A stretch of 38,214 nucleotides of DNA from a virus: the IMG/VR virus record IMGVR_UViG_3300036846_001033, positions 1 to 38,214 of that record. The stretch is one strand, 5' to 3'. Each line of letters starts with the position of its first letter. Within the stretch, counting starts at the first letter, position 1. The notes beneath the pieces were generated by a model, which did not search any database, was not told the origin of the DNA, and saw only the letters and a list, made by a program, of their open reading frames with translations. The position numbers were made by a program, and so were the translations under genes. Positions 10,301 through 17,050 of this stretch are shown piece after piece.

Positions 10301-11613
10301 GCGCGACACCAAAGGAGGCGGCGCAAACAGCCGCCTTTGCCTCACGCGAATCAACGGTCGACTTTGCCCGGCGCGGCTCGGCGATGCGCTCGGCAAATAT
10401 GATCACAGCATTCTTTAACGCCAACCTTCAGGGCGTCGACCGGCTGGGGCGGGCCTTTCACGATAATCCGACGGGGACGAGTCTCAGAATTGCCGCTGGT
10501 ATCACCCTGCCATCAATCGCACTCTGGGCGCTCAACCACGACAACCCCGATTATCAGGAACTGCCTGCCTGGCAGCGCGACCTCTTCTGGATTGTCCCGG
10601 TCGGCAGCGCCCCCCCCTCGCCCCTGCATATCGCCCAAGCGCAGCAGCGCGGTGTTGCCCCGACGCCGAGCGCACGGTTCTTTATGCGTATCCCGAAGCC
10701 GTTTGAGCCGGGCGTTACGTTCGGTTCAGGCGTGGAACGCCTGTTGGACGCCTATTACGACGGTAAACCAGACGCCTTTAACGGGTTTGCCAGTTCGGTC
10801 ATTGGGGCGCTTTTGCCGGGCATCATCCCCACTTTCGCATTGCCATCGGTCGAGCAATTTGCCAACCGCAGTTCCTTTACGGATCGCACCCTGATCCCGG
10901 CAGACGTAGAAAAGCAGCTGCCCGAGTATCGATATCAACCCTACACCACCGAGACCGCCAAAAAGCTTGGCTCGCTGATCGCCGCCTTCCCCGGGATCCG
11001 CGAGCTCGGCGTCAGCAATGAGCCGGGTTCCGGGGTTGCCCGCGCGCTGCAGACACCGATCCTTCAGGAAAACTACTTACGGGCCTGGACCGGCGGGTTG
11101 GGCAATTATGCCCTCCAGGTCGTTGATGCGGGTTTGCGCAAAGCCGGCGTTGTCCCCGACCCGCCAAAACCCGAGGACACCCTAGCTGACATCCCGTTTG
11201 TAAAAGCCTTTGTCGTCCGCTATCCGAGCGCCGGCACGGAATCGATCCAGGGTTTCTATGACGAGTATGAGAGCAACAAGCAGTTCTACGATACCTGGCA
11301 GGCAAAGGCGCAGGAGGGCGACGCGACGGCTATGCTGCGCATCCAGAACGTCGGCGGGCCGCGCATGTTCCTCCAGTTCGACAGCATGAAACAGGCTCTC
11401 GGAGAGCAGGCAAAGCTGGTGCGTGACATCTGGAAGGATCCGAGCATGGATCCGCACGAGAAGCGGCAGCTGATCGATCAGATTTATTTTAACGAGATCC
11501 AGATCGCCAAGGCCGGGTTGACGGCGATGCGGTCCGCCGAGGCGCAATTAAACGCGCCGACGGCCCGCCCGAACTTGAGTGACTTTGCTCACGAGAATCG
11601 GCCGCGGCATTAA
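7363..11613 (+). CDS. Large internal virion / polyvalent protein, gp16-like
   Basis: The last and largest virion gene, 1416 residues, close to T7 gp16 (1318). The N-terminus has two copies of an AGFSNDEI unit (residues 12-41), typical of phage polyvalent proteins. Residues about 265-510 are charged and coiled-coil-like. A long helical body follows, with LSPDFMLRNPIRDFFTAMI and SANMITAFFNANLQGVDRLGRAF, resembling the large polyvalent-protein-associated domain LPD38. No lytic transglycosylase domain is obvious, in contrast to T7 gp16; the separate GH104-like gene may supply that activity. It likely lines the ejection channel with the gp14/gp15-like proteins. Its stop overlaps the convergent gene by four bases. 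Confidence 0.8.
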   Translation: MPAGATGELQTAGFSNDEIAAWATKQRQELTGAGFSNDEIDNFLGGPKPTMPPAFLDRIARATDINTVIGATLKGAKEGFGTPQAMSPETEQFWRDIGIFNDPQKGQASPIRSFNESIIRPLGAAVNVVGAAINAGVTGIGAGVEQAAEQTGVPQPQRLGEETVNFLNFLGAQAMSGTPFMRPSRGPMGEIHELPIGGLPERGDFADAGKATVGTINPEIEAKIRALWDVNGIHPAEVAHDAHSDVTITQDLASTGETPPKHYVDPVEPAPAPEVHDLARQLEPELFENWQNLTERGNALRTQLDQLQTLQRQRTTPEITDLDRQINEKRAERLEAPRADQAGLANDVIALERQRTALVDQLPPVGTDTPAMAAARKELQDIDYQRRDIAPDVSATYRRAEAEMPPPPTAEPDASFTMEAPTEPPAAAAAAPTEPAAMSLEEQSALINDQIGRLKDRLDETTNEGEKETLRNEIALQQANVERIEERIKKEAEPAITTSGEVAPEGQTAPVPADKEEPDPFASKEAGAIRNPFARQPPRSTTPEGQAMLDRLSIGESDRGRPWTWSRIYSVTIDRLHALSTTTNFLRGQSVLSAGENPYTLARLYAGVSGKANQWLNHATYDFDTYANTGKSLREILAPVNDDLNGFREYASALRALELESQGIKTGFDLGAARTVAAAGHVQYAPIMADIVEYQNKLIAYLRDSGVISDASYNAMTSQHLLYVPFQRVFGDAAGDLIPQTMKGTGTTLQASDPIHHIVGSERRVIDPLESMIRNTYLSIMMAERNAVGTKLIDLINRAGGMPVPGRADTISIFRNGVKETHRVDEALAAAIKGLDEEAANSLIRLLGVPARVLRAGATLSPDFMLRNPIRDFFTAMINTTKGVFSPIDTAKGLLSAIHKDADFQEWLKGGGANAALVSLDRRYLQQNLADLTKETGLMTRAWNVVRHPIDSLRAFSELSEQATRLGEFKSAREQALAAGATPKEAAQTAAFASRESTVDFARRGSAMRSANMITAFFNANLQGVDRLGRAFHDNPTGTSLRIAAGITLPSIALWALNHDNPDYQELPAWQRDLFWIVPVGSAPPSPLHIAQAQQRGVAPTPSARFFMRIPKPFEPGVTFGSGVERLLDAYYDGKPDAFNGFASSVIGALLPGIIPTFALPSVEQFANRSSFTDRTLIPADVEKQLPEYRYQPYTTETAKKLGSLIAAFPGIRELGVSNEPGSGVARALQTPILQENYLRAWTGGLGNYALQVVDAGLRKAGVVPDPPKPEDTLADIPFVKAFVVRYPSAGTESIQGFYDEYESNKQFYDTWQAKAQEGDATAMLRIQNVGGPRMFLQFDSMKQALGEQAKLVRDIWKDPSMDPHEKRQLIDQIYFNEIQIAKAGLTAMRSAEAQLNAPTARPNLSDFAHENRPRH
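7399..7483 (+). repeat. In-gene direct repeat, two identical 22-base copies 63 bases apart
   Basis: An identical 22-base stretch occurs at 7399-7420 and 7462-7483, both reading GFSNDEI in frame, in a 21-codon period. The surrounding residues (LQTAGF / LTGAGF) are also alike, so this is a tandem duplication of one small motif at the N-terminus of the gp16-like protein. Confidence 0.9.
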
Positions 11614-11837
11614 TCCTGGCAACGCCCAAGCTGATTGGCATAGCTGTAGTCGCACACTGATATCACGCCGGTTATCGTGTTGATGCGGTATGCGCGCCCT
11701 GGAGCAGCGGCGACCCGGTAGGGAGTGATCAGTTGCGAGCCGAGAATGGCAATTCCGATGATGGCCGCGCCGATTAAAATCGCGCGATCAGCGGACATGG
11801 AGTTTCGCCCCGTCGCCGTAACCCTGGTTATAATCAT
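11610..11837 (-). CDS. Small single-pass membrane protein, unknown
   Basis: A 75-residue protein with one strong hydrophobic segment (AILIGAAIIGIAILGSQLI) near residues 19-37, then a short basic/polar tail with two cysteines (VCDYSYANQLGRC). The ATG at 11837 is favoured by GGAG seven bases upstream; a second ATG at 11798 would begin just before the membrane segment but has no visible ribosome binding site. The gene overlaps the upstream small gene by 50 bases and its stop overlaps the end of the large virion gene on the other strand. Function unknown; a lysis accessory role is only a guess from size and place. Confidence 0.55.
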   Translation of the reverse strand: MIITRVTATGRNSMSADRAILIGAAIIGIAILGSQLITPYRVAAAPGRAYRINTITGVISVCDYSYANQLGRCQD

Positions 11838-12063
11838 GCTGAAACTCCGACGGGACGGTCATCCTCCCGTAATACGGAGACTGGCCAAACATACCGTCCT
11901 CAAATCCCCGGTGTTCAGCCTGAGTTTTGTTGTCGTAATACTCAGCCATATCCTTGGCAAACTGAGAACCGGCATCCTCGTTCGGCGCCAGCAGCTGCGC
12001 TGACGCCACGCCGGGCAGCAGCAGGGCGGCCAGCGCGGCCGCCGTCAACAAGGTGCTACGCAT
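11788..12063 (-). CDS. Small exported protein with Sec-type signal peptide
   Basis: 91 residues. The first 23 form a classic signal peptide: basic MRS, hydrophobic LLTAAALAALLLPG, and a VASA-Q cleavage site. The mature part is acidic and aromatic with YYDN, GQSPYYGR and HDYNQGYGDG. A good GGAGGG ribosome binding site lies upstream of the ATG. It is a candidate periplasmic phage protein (spanin-like or superinfection exclusion), but no lipobox Cys is present and there is no recognisable family. Confidence 0.65.
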   Translation of the reverse strand: MRSTLLTAAALAALLLPGVASAQLLAPNEDAGSQFAKDMAEYYDNKTQAEHRGFEDGMFGQSPYYGRMTVPSEFQHDYNQGYGDGAKLHVR

Positions 12064-12067
12064 TCTC

Positions 12068-12304
12068 TCAACCCTCCACCAGGTCGAGCCGGCGCTCGAG
12101 ACGTTCTAGACGGTCATTCGTACCGTCCAGCCGCTGCATGATGGCGGCGTAATGCCCCTGCTCGGAGGCGCTCAATTGCGCCATCTGTGCTTCCAGAATT
12201 GTCAGCCGCTGTCCGTGTTCGCGCAAAGTGAGGTCGATCCGCTCCAACCGGGTTTCGACCCGATTGAACCGTTCGCGGAGGAAGTCCAGTATTTCGTCAG
12301 CCAT
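12068..12304 (-). CDS. Small coiled-coil protein
   Basis: 78 residues, almost entirely heptad-like helix: LRERFNRVETRLERIDLTLREHGQRL and a second run IMQRLDGTNDRLERLERRL. AGGAGAGG precedes the ATG at a good distance. It is the first gene of a three-gene leftward unit with the exported and membrane proteins (4-base gap to the next). The coiled coil suggests oligomerisation, perhaps with the neighbouring membrane proteins; there is no hydrophobic anchor. Function unknown. Confidence 0.6.
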   Translation of the reverse strand: MADEILDFLRERFNRVETRLERIDLTLREHGQRLTILEAQMAQLSASEQGHYAAIMQRLDGTNDRLERLERRLDLVEG

Positions 12305-12337
12305 GTGATGCCTCTCCTACAGGCTCAGTGGTCAGGG

Positions 12338-12369
12338 GCCGGGGTTGTGGTTTCGACCCACACCCCGGC
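12338..12369. other. Strong imperfect hairpin in the leader of the leftward small genes
   Basis: GCCGGGGT-T-GTGG pairs with CCAC-ACCCCGGC around a 7-base loop, giving 12 base pairs with a single bulged T. It lies between an AT-rich TATATAAA stretch (12370-12380, possible leftward -10) and the ribosome binding site of the coiled-coil gene. No T-run follows on either strand, so an attenuator or protein-binding leader is more likely than a terminator. Confidence 0.5.
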
Positions 12370-12445
12370 GCCGCTTTATATAGCGCGTGATTCCTTAAAA
12401 AGCCAGGGATCGCTGACCCGCGAGGGAGGAAGCCAACCTTGAGAG

Positions 12446-12588
12446 TTGACTTCCCCCCGGCTGCTAGCGTGTGATCTTTGATTCGCAGAACCAAGATCAC
12501 TACTATCCGCAACCGGAGCTTACCGATCTTCCACATCGGTTTACTCCTTCGCAGGTGCCCGGCAATCCCCGCCGGGCATTTGCTTTAT
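12446..12588 (+). ncRNA. Candidate structured small RNA with its own promoter and terminator
   Basis: No convincing protein gene lies in 12305-12589. On the + strand TTGACT (12446-12451) stands 18 bases before TGTGAT (12470-12475). Downstream there are three hairpins: GTGATCTT/AAGATCAC (12471-12500), ACCGAT/ATCGGT (12522-12540) and the terminator stem at 12556-12578. Between the second and third lies unpaired TTTACTCCTTCG, complementary to Shine-Dalgarno sequences. The -10 is weak and the first hairpin starts before the predicted start point, so the exact 5' end is uncertain. Confidence 0.4.
12556..12588 (+). terminator. Rho-independent terminator
   Basis: TGCCCGGC and GCCGGGCA pair perfectly over 8 bases (12556-12563 with 12571-12578) around loop AATCCCC, followed by TTTGCTTTATAT. 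The T-rich tail is on the + strand only; read leftward no T-run follows. It stands just beyond the stop of the leftward 75-residue gene. Confidence 0.65.
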
Positions 12589-12589
12589 A

Positions 12590-12817
12590 TCACGCCCGTT
12601 CGCGCGCCGCCGTCACCCTGAGCATCATCCGCATCGCCCGCCATGCGGCCGTTTCGCTCGGCAGGGACAGGGTCACCGGTTCACCATGATGGCAGGGGCA
12701 GCGGCGCACGACGTACCAGCCGGGCGAGAATAGCTGCCGGTCATACGGCCGCGGCTTATGATCGAGCCAGGCGATCTCGAGCCAGCGCGCGGCGTTGTGA
12801 TCCTCGACCGCTTTCAC
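12590..12817 (-). CDS. Small conserved-looking protein downstream of RecT
   Basis: A longer frame exists, but its upstream part merely shadows recT; the real start is the GTG at 12817 that overlaps the recT stop (GTGA). The 75-residue product has a CPCHHGEP motif and several Trp/Tyr residues, then an Arg-rich helical tail. The Cys-x-Cys-His-His cluster may bind a metal. It is the last gene of the leftward early operon. Function unknown. Confidence 0.55.
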   Translation of the reverse strand: MKAVEDHNAARWLEIAWLDHKPRPYDRQLFSPGWYVVRRCPCHHGEPVTLSLPSETAAWRAMRMMLRVTAARERA

Positions 12818-13944
12818 GCGGTCTCCTTCTCCATCTCGGCGATCTCGTCCCAGCGTTGGGTGATCAGCGCCTCGAGCTCGCGCAAATCGCCGGCGGCGAG
12901 ATGGCGCTTGGCGGTGGCGAGCTCGGCCTCGTTGTCGCCGCAGAGCAAAGCCAGATCGGCCGACGACATCATCTGCCGCACCTGGGGGAGGAACAGCCCA
13001 AAGACCCACGCGCGGTAATCGGGTTTGCCGCTGGGAAGTTGTGGAACGGCAATGCCGCGGCTCTCGGATGGGGGTTGGTCGCCCGGGAAGGGGATGTCCT
13101 CCTGGATGACCCCATCCTCGTCATGCTCGATCACCGCCGCCTCGTCACGCTTCGGTTCTGGCTCAATTTGTTGCATCGCTGGCGCCGGCAAATCGGCGAT
13201 GTCATCGATGAGTTCGTCGTCACGGTCAAGCAGACCGGCCAATTCCGCCGACTGTGGTGCGTCTTTCGCCGCGTGTTTCAAGACCGTTTTGCAGCAACCT
13301 TCGTCATAAAACTTTGTCCACATCAGGCCGTCTTTTTGCCGGCTCTGGTTGCGAGCAGTTTCAATGCGAGTACGGCTCATCACGTCGCGGATTATTTCGC
13401 CGTTTTTTAGGCGAATGATCGCGTATGCGCCGACGATCTCGCCCCGATCCTCACCAAGCGGAGGCGGCTTATGGCGGATGAAAGCATTGTCGCCACGCTC
13501 ATACTCGAACTCATCATTCGCGCACACCACGTCAGTCTCGACGCTTAGCACTTCGCCGCTATTGCGCATGCGTTTCTTTATGCCGGCCAGCATCGGTAAA
13601 AATTGAACTGCGTCGATGCGAAATTTTTCGTCTAATTGAGTATTGGGATTACGCAGCTTTATTTCTGTATTGTAAATGACAAGAGCGGCGTCCCGTCCAT
13701 CAGGCATTAGACCATCGCTCGCGCATTTTATTGCTGCGGTATACAGCGTTCTCCGATCGGCAGACAGCAGATCAGGATTCGTCGCTACTGCCGTCACGAG
13801 AACACGTTTAAATTTATCCACCGAAATGTGTGCAGGTAGCGCCTGCACGATGTTCGGGGTGAATTGGTCAAGTTCAGTTTGAAATTGTCTCGTGCGATCG
13901 ACGGTAAGCCTCGTCGCTGCGGCTATCTGTTGATTGCGCGCCAT
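12814..13944 (-). CDS. recT: RecT-family single-strand annealing recombinase
   Basis: The protein matches RecT annealases: the conserved core runs from FKRVLVTAVATNPDLL and ADRRTLYTAAIKCASDGLMPDGRDAAL through FLPMLAGIKKRMRNSGEV, ending with FYDEGCCKTVLKHAAKDAP. RecT binds single strands left by a 5' exonuclease and anneals homologous DNA during phage recombination and replication. A C-terminal acidic linker and helical tail (from about residue 235) are extra. I chose ATG 13944 (GGGAG 11 bases upstream); ATG 13968 or GTG 13977 are possible. It overlaps the HNH gene by about 20 bases. No RecE or YqaJ exonuclease is recognisable beside it. Confidence 0.88.
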   Translation of the reverse strand: MARNQQIAAATRLTVDRTRQFQTELDQFTPNIVQALPAHISVDKFKRVLVTAVATNPDLLSADRRTLYTAAIKCASDGLMPDGRDAALVIYNTEIKLRNPNTQLDEKFRIDAVQFLPMLAGIKKRMRNSGEVLSVETDVVCANDEFEYERGDNAFIRHKPPPLGEDRGEIVGAYAIIRLKNGEIIRDVMSRTRIETARNQSRQKDGLMWTKFYDEGCCKTVLKHAAKDAPQSAELAGLLDRDDELIDDIADLPAPAMQQIEPEPKRDEAAVIEHDEDGVIQEDIPFPGDQPPSESRGIAVPQLPSGKPDYRAWVFGLFLPQVRQMMSSADLALLCGDNEAELATAKRHLAAGDLRELEALITQRWDEIAEMEKETA

Positions 13945-14453
13945 TGTCTTCGATACTCCCGTTGACATGCTATGCACCGGCGAAACCTGCCGCCATCGAG
14001 GCGAACGTTATCTCCCTCGAGGGGGTGGCCATTTTTGCAATGTGTTCGGTGGATATTGTGGTTGCGGTGCCGTCCCTTTGCGACGGCATCACGAATGTTA
14101 TCGCCTGCGGTCCCTAGAAAGAGATGATCAGGGCAGATGCAAAGGGGGACGTCGCAACGATGCAGAACATAAAGATGACAAGGATCACCGCGATGAACCA
14201 TGTACGACATGCGGTGCGCATAAATAACTAAATGATCCTGTCTGGGGCCCAAACCGACGCACCCATAACCCATTGGGGCGGTCGGTGCTCCGCTCCAAAT
14301 CCAGCAGCCCGCATCGTTAATCTCGAAGCGACCGTCGAGCCACGCGAGCATGTTCGGCACGTAGCGATCGATATGGCGGTACAAGTCATCACGGGTAGGA
14401 GCGGTATTACGCGCCTGGGCGACAAGCGCCGTTCGCTGGCTTCTCGGCATCAT
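13923..14453 (-). CDS. HNH endonuclease with C-terminal zinc-finger-like motif
   Basis: 176 residues. The central part is a phage HNH (HNH_3-like) nuclease: YAHRMSYMVHRGDP, VLHRCDVPLCICPDHLFLGT and DNIRDAVAKGR, in the order His-Asn/Asp-His. A C-terminal CKNGHPL...CIACQREY motif looks like a zinc knuckle that often accompanies these enzymes. HNH proteins nick or cut DNA and can act as free-standing homing nucleases or in packaging; here it sits inside an early operon, which favours homing/selfish use. Its ATG overlaps the stop of the upstream gene. Confidence 0.85.
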   Translation of the reverse strand: MMPRSQRTALVAQARNTAPTRDDLYRHIDRYVPNMLAWLDGRFEINDAGCWIWSGAPTAPMGYGCVGLGPRQDHLVIYAHRMSYMVHRGDPCHLYVLHRCDVPLCICPDHLFLGTAGDNIRDAVAKGRHRNHNIHRTHCKNGHPLEGDNVRLDGGRFRRCIACQREYRRQWRAINR

Positions 14454-14743
14454 TTCGGCCCTCTCTGTTCGAGGAAGTCGGCGACACGCCGCACCACGTC
14501 CATGCCCTCGTGAATGGGAAGGAACAGGTGCATGTTGTCACGCAGCGCCTTCACGTCCGCTGCATGCTGCTCGGCGCGGATAGCATCAGCGAAAGCATCA
14601 AATGCAAGGGCGATGGTGGCTTCCGCGCTATAGTGGCGCGTGCCTACCGGCCAGTGCTGAAAATGCTGCCGAAACCGCTCGCTCGCTAGAAGTTCTTGCG
14701 AGGCTTTTACGGCTTCCGGCGATGCCCACATACGCTCAGTCAT
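14450..14743 (-). CDS. Unknown helical protein, shares C-terminal tail with its neighbour
   Basis: 97 residues, mainly helical and rich in Ala and charged residues. The C-terminal half contains AEQHAADVKALRD and ends ADFLEQRGPK. The next gene upstream ends with the same module (AEQHAADVAALRE ... ADWLERNGPK), so the two share a duplicated tail. ATGA overlaps at both ends place it in the operon. No recognised family. Confidence 0.7.
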   Translation of the reverse strand: MTERMWASPEAVKASQELLASERFRQHFQHWPVGTRHYSAEATIALAFDAFADAIRAEQHAADVKALRDNMHLFLPIHEGMDVVRRVADFLEQRGPK

Positions 14744-15318
14744 TTGGGGCCGTTCCTTTCCAGCCAGTCGGCGGTATGTCTACAATCATGTTCCCGCAGC
14801 GCTGCCACATCCGCTGCGTGCTGCTCGGCCTTGGCTACGGCGACCGCCGACCTGATCGCGGCATCGACTTTCTTGGAAAAGGCGAGCGGATCGTTACGTT
14901 CTTCGGCCTTGGCCTCGGCATGGACGGTGGCAGCAAGAGTTACGATTGAGTCAACAAGATCGATCTCGTATGAGCTGAAATCGTCAACCCCCGCGCCCAT
15001 ATCGCGCAGATACGCGGCGACCATACCCTCAGCACGCTCTCGCAGATCGCCTGCTGATGGGGTTGGCCGCTTGTTTTCGACGTAGTTATGGAAAGCTTCA
15101 CGAGTGAAATCCTTGGCACTCGCTGGCGGGGTCGGGGCTGCTACTTGCCCCATAGCAGCGATGGCGGCGCGGACTCGGGCGGGGACCATTTCGCAGCCGC
15201 AGCCCTGCTTGTAGTGACACGGCACGTAACCGCTTACGGTCGGCCAGGCTTCACATGCAGCGACGACGGCATCCGCCTCACTCGGCGAGCCGGGAGGCTG
15301 GATACGCGGGCCATTCAT
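14740..15318 (-). CDS. Unknown protein with N-terminal Cys cluster and shared C-terminal tail
   Basis: 192 residues. Near the N-terminus is PCHYKQGCGCEMVP, a possible metal site. A central helical part (residues 65-150) contains FHNYVENKRPTPS. The last 35 residues repeat the tail of the downstream neighbour (AEQHAADV...WLERNGPK). It is linked by ATGA overlaps to genes on both sides. No family recognised; the duplicated tail suggests a common partner or fold. Confidence 0.7.
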   Translation of the reverse strand: MNGPRIQPPGSPSEADAVVAACEAWPTVSGYVPCHYKQGCGCEMVPARVRAAIAAMGQVAAPTPPASAKDFTREAFHNYVENKRPTPSAGDLRERAEGMVAAYLRDMGAGVDDFSSYEIDLVDSIVTLAATVHAEAKAEERNDPLAFSKKVDAAIRSAVAVAKAEQHAADVAALREHDCRHTADWLERNGPK

Positions 15319-15950
15319 GACCGCACCTGCGTCGTGTGCTCGATGCGGACATCGAGCCCGGGGATCCGCCCGGCGCCGCCTTGGTCGATCGCCTTGACCC
15401 CGAGGCTGCGCAGGTGGCGATCGACGAGTGTGCTGACCGCCTGCTCGAGCGGGGTGCGCAGGTCACCGCGCAGCATCCAGCCGATGAGGAGCCGCAGGTC
15501 GAGGATCTTGAAGACGATGTTGCGCCGCGTGCCGACCGTACCGAGGTCCGAGCGGATTGGGTCCATCGACCCCGCCGCTCGGGGCTCGGCTTCCTTCTGC
15601 CGCCGCCAGCCGTCGAGCAGTTTTAGCACCCCGCCGACGCGCGCCGCGGTGACCGGCTGCTTGACCGCTCCGAAGTTGTTCTCGATCAGCCGGCAGGCCG
15701 CGAGATAGGGCGCCTTGATCTCGTCCTTGACCGCGTCGATATCGCGCTCAAAGGTCCGCATGATGACCACCAGGTCGGTGGCCGCCTGCGCCTCGACGTC
15801 GTTCTCGATCCGGGCCGCGCCGGCGCTGGCGAGGATCTCGGCCTGGCGCTGGCAGAGCGGCAAGAGGGCCTCGGCGATCTGCTCGCTGAGACTAGGTCTG
15901 TTGTGGCCGATCCCCGGCGTCATCTCGTCGAGCAGCTGGTTGGTGCTCAT
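15315..15950 (-). CDS. Unknown phage protein with N-terminal GIGHNRP motif
   Basis: The ATG at 15950 is preceded by GGAGGAGG; the longer frame upstream is a shadow. The 211-residue product begins MSTNQLLDEMTPGIGHNRP, a short motif I recall from many alphaproteobacterial phage proteins of unknown role. A long amphipathic helical region (residues 25-120) follows with ERDIDAVKDEIKAPYL. It stands three genes ahead of recT in the same operon, so a recombination or replication accessory role is possible, but nothing in the sequence proves it. Confidence 0.7.
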   Translation of the reverse strand: MSTNQLLDEMTPGIGHNRPSLSEQIAEALLPLCQRQAEILASAGAARIENDVEAQAATDLVVIMRTFERDIDAVKDEIKAPYLAACRLIENNFGAVKQPVTAARVGGVLKLLDGWRRQKEAEPRAAGSMDPIRSDLGTVGTRRNIVFKILDLRLLIGWMLRGDLRTPLEQAVSTLVDRHLRSLGVKAIDQGGAGRIPGLDVRIEHTTQVRS

Positions 15951-16306
15951 GATCCTCCTCCGAATAGCGGCAGGCGTGCGGTGCGCGGGTCGATGCGGCG
16001 GCGCGGCCGCAGCGCGGGATGCGCCGGGTCGTTCGCCTCGGCCCAGCGCAGATGGTTGAGCCGGTAGGTGTACTCGGCCTCGGTGATCTCCTGTGCATGC
16101 TTCCAATGCCCCCGTTTCCAGAAGAACCGCTCGGTCAGCTCCTCCGGCGGCACCACCTCGCCGGCGATATCGACGACGATTGTGGTCGGCGGCCAGCGGT
16201 CGCGCTTGTTCTCGGGCTCACCCCACTCGAAGTCGATCTCCTGCAGCCGCGCCGGGACCAGCGGGCCGCCTCGCTGGAGGCGCAGGAGGTAGTAGCGGGC
16301 GGTCAT
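15947..16306 (-). CDS. Unknown 119-residue protein
   Basis: ATG 16306 overlaps the stop of the XRE regulator gene (ATGA), and its own stop overlaps the next start, which settles the frame. The product is rich in Arg, Trp and Pro, with YYLLRLQRGGPLVPARL at the start and HWKHAQEITEAEYTYRLNHLRWAE in the middle. The long upstream extension of this frame has shadow-like composition and is not included. No domain recognised. Confidence 0.65.
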   Translation of the reverse strand: MTARYYLLRLQRGGPLVPARLQEIDFEWGEPENKRDRWPPTTIVVDIAGEVVPPEELTERFFWKRGHWKHAQEITEAEYTYRLNHLRWAEANDPAHPALRPRRRIDPRTARLPLFGGGS

Positions 16307-16626
16307 GACCAGATGTCCTCGACCTCGCACCCCAGCGCCTGGCAGATGTCGCACAGCATTTCCGGCACGGGATGCTTGATCTGCCCCCTTTCCAAATCGC
16401 TGACACGATCGTGTGCATAGCCAGCGTTTCGAGCCAGGACCCGTTGCGACCATCCTTTGCTTTTGCGCAGCGCCCGCAGGCGCACCCCGGCTGCTCGTAG
16501 AGGGTCTATCGACATGACCGGTGTGTAGGGCGCAGAGGTGCCGCCCATCACCATCGCGAGGTCTTTGCGGAAGTTCAGCCGGATCGAGCGCCACGGTTCG
16601 GGAACGTCGGCCAGGTCGTCGCTCAT
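16303..16626 (-). CDS. XRE/Cro-CI family transcriptional regulator
   Basis: 107 residues with a clear helix-turn-helix of the XRE type in the C-terminal half: LRALRKSKGWSQRVLARNAGYAHDRVSDLERGQIKHP, then PEMLCDICQALGCEVEDIW. About 38 residues precede it; a second start at an internal ATG (MSIDPLRAAG) would give the bare domain. It is the second gene of the operon that starts at 16868, next to attP, so it may control this operon or integration. It is distinct from the main immunity repressor at 24285-24884. Confidence 0.85.
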   Translation of the reverse strand: MSDDLADVPEPWRSIRLNFRKDLAMVMGGTSAPYTPVMSIDPLRAAGVRLRALRKSKGWSQRVLARNAGYAHDRVSDLERGQIKHPVPEMLCDICQALGCEVEDIWS

Positions 16627-16868
16627 GGCTTCCCCACCAGTTGCTCGAGCTTGTGGATCGCGCGCTCAAACCGGCGGCAGGCGCGCTGGTGGCGTTTGGC
16701 GTCGGTCGGCTTCTGGCCGACGATGGTGATGCGCTCGGCGGCGATGATGGTCTCGCGCGCAGCGGCGATGAGTTCGTCGCCGAGTTTGCGGCTGATCGAC
16801 TCGGTCGCCGCGGCGGCATGGATCGCCTCACGGATAAAAGCGAGCTCCATGGCGGCCGAGACGGGCAT
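16623..16868 (-). CDS. Small helical protein, first gene of the RecT operon
   Basis: 81 residues, predicted all helical (MELAFIREAIHAAAATESISRKL ... QRACRRFERAIHKLEQLVGKP). ATG at 16868 is the first plausible start after the attP region; ATGA overlap with the XRE gene follows. No family recognised. As the leader gene of a densely overlapped operon its start marks the operon's 5' end. Confidence 0.6.
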   Translation of the reverse strand: MPVSAAMELAFIREAIHAAAATESISRKLGDELIAAARETIIAAERITIVGQKPTDAKRHQRACRRFERAIHKLEQLVGKP

Positions 16869-16964
16869 CAGAGAACAAACCCGGCCCGCGAGGGAGAGAA
16901 CAGTGTGGCATTTTGTGTGTCACTTTTACCGGAAATGTGCCACATTGTTCCCGATTCGAGCCTC

Positions 16965-16992
16965 TTGCGGAGGTTCGGAAATAGGGTATAAC
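16965..16992 (+). promoter_or_regulatory. Promoter aimed at the attP tRNA half
   Basis: TTGCGG (16965-16970), a 16-base spacer and TATAAC (16987-16992) point toward the tRNA segment that starts 19 bases further on. The -10 sits in the perfect dyad AGGGT-ATA-ACCCT (16983-16995). After integration this phage-borne promoter would drive the reconstituted host tRNA. Confidence 0.55.
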
Positions 16993-17011
16993 CCTTTGAT
17001 ATCACAGGTAA

Positions 17012-17050
17012 CGGGGCGTGGCGCAGTCCGGTAGCGCACCTGCTTTGGGA
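17012..17050 (+). other. tRNA-Pro(UGG) 5' half, attP identity segment
   Basis: The segment can be folded as the first 39 bases of a tRNA-Pro: acceptor strand CGGGGCG, D-arm GCGC-loop-GCGC, anticodon 5' stem CCTGC and loop TTTGGGA with anticodon TGG at 17046-17048. Similarity stops there: the 3' anticodon stem (GCAGG expected), T-arm and acceptor 3' strand are absent. It is therefore a truncated tRNA, expected to be identical to the bacterial attB. Confidence 0.85.

Noticed and set aside
12297-12536. Leftward 79-codon frame as a gene
   Set aside because: It covers the strong hairpin and candidate RNA, has no ribosome binding site and no protein-like pattern.
12643-13410. Rightward 255-codon frame opposite recT
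   Set aside because: Antisense shadow of recT and the following small gene.
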